A stretch of 10,968 nucleotides of DNA from NCBI GenBank assembly GCA_028565635.1, contig JAOXYB010057789.1:1-10968 (forward strand). Direction: 5' to 3'. The position numbers were made by a program, and so were the translations under genes. How positions within the stretch are numbered: position 1 is the stretch's first letter; every line of letters begins with the position of its first letter. Positions 8,601 through 10,968 of this stretch are shown one piece after another. The notes below the pieces were generated by a model. That model searched no databases. It saw nothing but the letters and a program-made list of their open reading frames with translations, and was not told the DNA's origin. This stretch comes from Phoronis ovalis. Taxonomy: Eukaryota; Phoronida; Phoronidae.

Positions 8601-9126
8601 ACTAAGACAAACATTCAGACATGTTAAGTAAAGGTTAATCAAAGTGCAAAAACATTAATCAACATAGTGGGTCAAAATTTAAATATAATTGTTTACATTT
8701 TTTTTTTTCAGGATAAACTTATCTTTACACATTTCTTTCCATGAAAATAAAAACTAAAAGACATAATAATCACATACTTTTAGCCATTAAACATTAAAAA
8801 AATTGCTTTTTAACTACAAATTAAATGCAAGAACAATGATATAGGAAGCTGACCTATTGAATCAGGTTTATGGTCTATTGGAGGCATCTTGACCATTTGT
8901 TCATTACTAATTGTAAGTTGATTTCTTTTCTTAATCAATGTTTCCTCTCTCTTTGGTTTGTCAGTAGGTGGCAGCTCTAAATGGTACTTTAATGGCGGAA
9001 TAACTTTCTTCTTTATATGCGGTTTCACCTTGATATTTGGATGTGTTACTGATCGACTAGGCATTTTAGGTTTAATCACAGGCTGCGTCACTGCACGCCC
9101 TAAAGCAGCGGGTGCTGAATTTAATA
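2532..9126 (-). CDS. Multi-exon EF-hand protein, 5' end unresolved
   Basis: Ten exons (9126-8854, 7219-7120, 6949-6920, 6621-6510, 6047-5962, 4650-4575, 4333-4245, 3947-3878, 3590-3450, 2606-2532) join in frame into 349 codons and a TGA. Every intron starts GT and ends AG, and all phases agree. Residues 1-60 are basic and proline-rich (KPHIKKKVIPPL), 109-117 and 135-142 are acidic, and 181-325 are helical. D195-T-D-K-D-G-H-L-T-Y-N-Q206 is an EF-hand loop with Asp at positions 1, 3 and 5 and Gly at 6, but Gln instead of Glu at 12. D228-E240 and D285-S296 look like EF-hand loops that have lost their calcium ligands. This suggests a calcium-sensing or purely structural EF-hand protein. There is no signal peptide or membrane segment in the visible part, so it is probably intracellular. 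I cannot name it; uncharacterised or EFCAB-type animal EF-hand proteins are the obvious comparison. Initiation is either at the ATG at 9064-9062 or in an exon upstream. Confidence 0.8.
2607..3449 (-). other. Intron between exons 9 and 10 of the EF-hand gene
   Basis: An 843-base AT-rich intron with a consensus GTAAGT donor and a T-rich acceptor. It contains one strong CTCF-like word (2711-2723, listed separately). I see no additional exon that would fit the phase-0 junction. Confidence 0.65.
2711..2723 (-). promoter_or_regulatory. CTCF-like core motif
   Basis: The minus strand reads CCACCAGATGGCA, which fits the published animal CTCF core (CCASYAGRKGGCA) at every listed position. It lies in an intron near the end of the EF-hand gene. 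Function is inferred from sequence only, and a 13-base match can occur by chance. Confidence 0.3.
3450..3590 (-). CDS. EF-hand gene exon 9 (degenerate third EF-hand unit)
   Basis: The acceptor is CTTATTTCCAG and the donor CCG|GTAAGT. Exactly 47 codons, phase 0 at both ends. ELFQSVDRKQTGCIALNSLE continues the helix from exon 8 into a loop with Asp at position 1 and Gly at 6 but Lys, Thr and Ser at 3, 5 and 12, so calcium binding is unlikely. A charged helix follows (TLEKDRTAEQETFQEIHRVV). Confidence 0.85.
3878..3947 (-). CDS. EF-hand gene exon 8
   Basis: The acceptor is TATTTTACAG and the donor GTG|GTAAGT, a consensus site. One base and 23 codons encode GPSKDAFDKIPF then PSLQESITQYV, a linker followed by the start of the entry helix of the third EF-hand-like unit. 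Confidence 0.8.
4245..4333 (-). CDS. EF-hand gene exon 7 (degenerate second EF-hand unit)
   Basis: The acceptor is TCTATTTCAG and the donor GAG|GTTTGT. The 29 codons plus two bases encode IYDITSSSTFFGLNEF and a hydrophobic helix with two Cys (VTISCLCQEMAKL). The GLNEF end resembles the end of an EF-hand loop, but the loop has no acidic ligands at positions 3 and 5 and looks one residue too long, so it probably does not bind calcium. Confidence 0.8.
4575..4650 (-). CDS. EF-hand gene exon 6 (end of the calcium loop, next helix)
   Basis: The acceptor is TATTTTTTAG and the donor CAG|GTGATT. One base completes the loop Gly; then HLTYNQVKNIIPKD gives the loop end and exit helix. Loop position 12 is Gln where Glu is usual, which commonly weakens calcium binding. 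VNEEKFLKQ begins the entry helix of the second unit. Confidence 0.85.
4822..4836 (+). promoter_or_regulatory. CTCF-like motif, one mismatch in the core
   Basis: CCACCAGGTGTCACT matches the CTCF core except for T in place of G in the GGC triplet, and has T at the last base. The same GGTGTCA variant occurs in the two repeat copies near 8061 and 8207, so this may be a shared repeat fragment rather than a protein site. Confidence 0.25.
5105..5176. repeat. 12-base direct repeats around a 48-base insert
   Basis: TGTCTTGAAGAC occurs at 5105-5116 and again at 5165-5176, exactly 60 bases apart. Each copy is nearly palindromic (GTCTT, G, AAGAC). The 48 bases between begin with AAGGGAAATAACTA, a word resembling a frequent mollusc repeat motif. 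This layout could be a target-site duplication around a tiny element, or a tandem duplication with an insertion. Confidence 0.4.
5663..5685. repeat. GC-rich perfect hairpin
   Basis: GTCACCCG (5663-5670), a 7-base loop GCGAATG, and CGGGTGAC (5678-5685) form a perfect 8-base-pair stem. Flanking words ATGCCAAGGTCA (5570-5581) and TGACTTGGCAT (5682-5692) are also inverted relative to each other, with one extra base. The strong GC content stands out in an AT-rich intron and suggests the remnant of an inserted element or a structured RNA segment. Confidence 0.45.
5962..6047 (-). CDS. EF-hand gene exon 5 (entry helix and start of the calcium loop)
   Basis: The acceptor is TTATTATAG and the donor GG|GTAAGT, a near-consensus site. 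It encodes the entry helix NEENNLLSQAFEKL and the first half of the loop, DTDKDG. The Gly at loop position 6 is split across this junction and the next exon, so exons 5 and 6 must be joined for a complete EF-hand. This is the best direct evidence for the family. Confidence 0.85.
6048..6509 (-). other. Intron between exons 4 and 5 of the EF-hand gene
   Basis: A 462-base intron, AT-rich. A short inverted pair, TTTAAGC and GCTTAAA, lies at 6430-6436 and 6448-6454 within A/T-rich sequence. Nothing coding was seen. Confidence 0.65.
6510..6621 (-). CDS. EF-hand gene exon 4 (Ser/Pro linker)
   Basis: The acceptor is TTTTTGTAG and the donor GTATGT. One base and 37 codons encode PESEMEIDIPVEPTGQS, then a small-residue, Met-containing segment (NSASPMMKAATPNPLK). 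It looks like a flexible linker in front of the EF-hand part and ends in phase 0. Confidence 0.8.
6920..6949 (-). CDS. EF-hand gene exon 3, 30-base micro-exon
   Basis: The exon is exactly 30 bases, between TTTTTTTAG and a GTAAAA donor. It encodes QKEQTSPTR plus two split codons (K before, R after). Because its length is a multiple of three and both flanking junctions have the same phase, it could be skipped without shifting the frame, which makes it a candidate alternative exon. Support comes from splice signals and phase only. Confidence 0.65.
7120..7219 (-). CDS. EF-hand gene exon 2 (acidic linker)
   Basis: The acceptor follows a T-rich tract (TTTTTTATAG) and the donor is AA|GTGAGT. The 100 bases are two bases, 32 codons and two bases, matching both neighbours. 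The peptide is low in hydrophobic residues, with PKPTPVLTESEQEDEMD; this Pro/Ser/Glu-rich stretch is probably disordered. Confidence 0.8.
7220..8853 (-). other. Longest intron of the EF-hand gene (exons 1 to 2)
   Basis: 1634 bases of AT-rich intron. The only clear structure is the uneven tandem duplication at 8039-8264. The 69-codon minus-strand frame at 7951-8160 overlaps that repeat, is rich in Tyr/Ile from AT-rich sequence, and has no coding support. Confidence 0.65.
8039..8264. repeat. Uneven tandem duplication with two CTCF-like words
   Basis: Two head-to-tail copies share a left block, ACTATTAGTGCGATGAGTA (8039-8057 and 8177-8195), then AGCTGACACCT, and a right block, AAGCTTTCAAACCTTGACTA (8151-8170 and 8243-8262). 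Copy 1 spans about 138 bases, copy 2 about 90. Copy 2 has 8 extra bases after the left block (8196-8203) but lacks about 60 AT-rich bases in the middle. Each copy carries the minus-strand word CAC(C/T)AGGTGTCA (8072-8061 and 8218-8207). Confidence 0.65.
8854..9126 (-). CDS. EF-hand gene exon 1 of those visible (N-terminal basic, Pro-rich)
   Basis: The minus-strand acceptor is strong: a pyrimidine-rich tract ending CCCTTGCAG just before 9126. The donor is ATAG|GTCAGC at 8854/8853. The exon holds two bases, 90 codons and one base. It encodes an Ala-rich start (LNSAPAALGRAV), then a Lys/Pro-rich segment (IKVKPHIKKKVIPPLKYHLE) and KPKREETLIKKRN, which could be nucleic-acid binding, nuclear targeting or simply disordered. 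The in-frame ATG at 9064-9062 (AAAATGCC context) is a possible start codon. Local GC content is higher than in the flanks, and the frame upstream of the acceptor stays open only to a TAA near 9195 with no ATG. Confidence 0.75.
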
Positions 9127-10968
9127 CTGCAAGGGAATGGGGTAATGTGGAAAGTGAACTTACAGTGCTCTCCAAGCAGTCATTTTGTTATAAAAGAATC
9201 TTTATTATATTTATAAGAGGCCAACTAAATATTTATATTGAAGCCAATTAGATAAAAATTGTTAAAAAAGACAAAATTTCATAATTTAAATAACTATAAA
9301 ATATTTAATAATTATCAAAAATCATAAATGATAACTGAATGGAGAACACTGCAAAAAAAGATACAATATTTTCTCCATTTTTGTATTTTTCACATGCATG
9401 CATTTGCAAAGCAGAACACTTTCCTAAAATTTAAATTAGATATTGTTTGGCAGCTATTGCCAACAAGAAAACTGTAAGCCCACACTGTTGCAGAAGAGAA
9501 ACAATCGTGAAAATAGAAATAAAATATGGTATATACTAGTCAGAAAAGTTAGAAAATACCTGTTCGATTATATACCAGATAAATAAACGAAAAAAAACCC
9601 AGGAACTTGCATGAATGTCAGGTAACACAATTAATCATGGTACATGGTCACAACTAGTATTTAAAGATTTTTAATAACATACTAGGGAGTCAGAGGAAAT
9701 TTTATGGTTTGGTGATATCTGATGACGCCCACCAGTACAGTTTATATATGTCTCTATATTGAACTCTGGTTCTCATAACAAGATGAGCAGATGACACAGT
9801 CTATACTTTCTGACAGGTATTTTGAAACTAGAAGGAAACCAGAGCAGATAGCTGGAACATGTGAGAGGAAAGAAGTATGTAACAGAAAACCAACTCTCTT
9901 TATCTATATATTGTTCCAATTGAATATTTGCAACGATTTTGTCCGATGTGTCATTCGTAGTCTGTTATTAACAAATTTGTCACTTTTCCAAATCTTTTGA
10001 CTTTGGACATTGCATTGACTACCAGCTGATTCTGCACTTTTTAATTTTTCTAGTTGTGTCAGGGATGCGCTTCACAACATACAGAAAACTAGATGTGCAG
10101 TGATTGGATTAGAACAATAACCATTTTTTTAAACAAATAATTACTATTTAAATACTGAACGGACAAGAAAGGACATGATATAGTTTAAACACAAATGTTC
10201 TTCACAACATTTCTGAGATTCAATATAATGCTAACAACATTAAAAAACTAGGCATTCAATTTTATTTTGAGGTGAGATATCTAGTGCACTGGATAGAATA
10301 TATTACATTTTAGCTTTCATAGCATTAATTTTCTTTAATTTGCATTAAATGTTAAAGTTTCCCCAAATAATTTAATCATTAGTTAAAGATAAAAATTGAT
10401 TTTGGAGCCGGGGTTGTGTGATATTCCTTTTGTAAAATAAAATTATAATAAATGATTGTATTTATTTACTAACACTAAGAATGGATCAGAAAAGTCAAAC
10501 AAATTATCCTAATATTAAATCTATTGTCATCTAGTATTAAAATTAATATAAGTTTAGTTAATTTGTTTTAGTTAATTATTTATTTTATTATATTTACTGA
10601 ATCCAATAAATACATTTATTTCTGATATATTTTTTGTTGTTCTAAAGATGCAGGAATATTAAGTTTGGTATAAAGCACGGTGTATGTAGGTAAGCTATAG
10701 AGTGTTTGAGGCTGGAGCCTGGTTTGAGCCTTAGATCATGGAGTAATAGTTTGGATAGGCATACACAAAGTGTTGGGGTAATACAGCAAACAACTCGCAA
10801 ACAGCTTTTACAAAAGTAAAACAACAAATGAATACAAGATTGTACATAAAATGAACCGAGTCTCCGGTGCTTTTCCTTTATCCATAATTATAAGAATAAA
10901 ACATTAATTTTTCTATATTCTAATATTGCGTGCAAGTTTGTGTGTACATGTGACTAAAAAATTAAAAT
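9127..10968. other. No supported gene: upstream intron or 5' flank
   Basis: This 1.8 kb is very AT-rich, especially about 10430-10640, where TTAGTTAATT-like words recur. I looked for a minus-strand exon ending with one leftover base, as exon 9126-8854 requires. Candidates near 9558 and 9682 have donor-like GTATTT or GTATGT sites but either lack a good acceptor or meet a stop. Reading frames at 9791-10000 (+) and 10642-10827 (-) have no motif or splice support. The region is therefore either intron leading to exons outside the window or the gene's 5' flank. Confidence 0.5.

Noticed and set aside
8698-8711. T-run followed by CAG as a plus-strand splice acceptor
   Set aside because: No plus-strand coding sequence follows, and the region is intron of the minus-strand gene.
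8958-9251. 97-codon plus-strand reading frame
   Set aside because: It is antisense to the well-supported first visible exon of the EF-hand gene and continues into AT-rich flank.
9558-9620. Possible upstream exon of the EF-hand gene ending CAG|GTATTT
   Set aside because: The phase fits and about 15 codons are open, but the peptide is AT-driven and hydrophobic, and there is no pyrimidine-rich acceptor.
9791-10000. 69-codon plus-strand reading frame
   Set aside because: No recognisable domain, no splice context, and low-complexity C-terminal half.
10642-10827. 61-codon minus-strand reading frame as an upstream exon or a small secreted peptide
   Set aside because: Cys/Leu-rich and superficially signal-like, but no splice donor in the needed phase and no promoter or poly(A) context.
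1-10968. CRISPR array, tRNA, rRNA, transposase or defence-type operon
   Set aside because: No regular spaced repeats, cloverleaf, or long bacterial-style reading frames were seen. The splice structure shows eukaryotic DNA.

Overview
This window looks like nuclear DNA of an animal. It is strongly AT-rich, has no operon-like packing, and its coding sequence sits in short exons bounded by GT-AG introns. Two GGGA(A/G)AT(A/G)ACT-type words (about 84-98 and 5117-5130) resemble a repeat motif common in mollusc genomes, so a mollusc, perhaps a bivalve, is my best guess. That is an inference; no gene here fixes the species.

Two protein-coding genes converge. On the + strand, only the terminal coding exon of a gene is present (891-1054). 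It encodes a single membrane-spanning helix and a short acidic cytoplasmic tail, followed by a 3' UTR with an AATAAA at 1319-1324. The rest of that gene lies to the left of the window; 1-890 is its last intron.

On the - strand, ten exons between 9126 and 2532 splice in a fully consistent reading frame into 349 codons plus a TGA stop. All nine introns begin GT and end AG, and every exon phase matches its neighbour. The product has a basic, proline-rich N-terminal part, two acidic stretches, one near-canonical EF-hand loop and two degenerate EF-hand-like units. I do not recognise it as a named gene. Its N-terminus is open: either more exons lie to the right of 9126, or translation starts at the ATG at 9064-9062. 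Its 3' UTR probably ends just past an AATAAA at 2044-2039 (minus strand), which leaves about 700 bases between the two gene ends.

The introns and flanks hold several small structures that the genes do not explain. They are a block bounded by G and C runs with four copies of a CAATGC..CTCG motif (301-538), a 12-base direct repeat around a 48-base insert (5105-5176), a GC-rich perfect hairpin in AT-rich intron sequence (5663-5685), an uneven tandem duplication (8039-8264), and four sequences resembling the CTCF core motif, two of them inside that duplication. The right-hand 1.8 kb (9127-10968) shows no supported exon. I saw no tRNA, rRNA, CRISPR array, transposase or complete mobile element.
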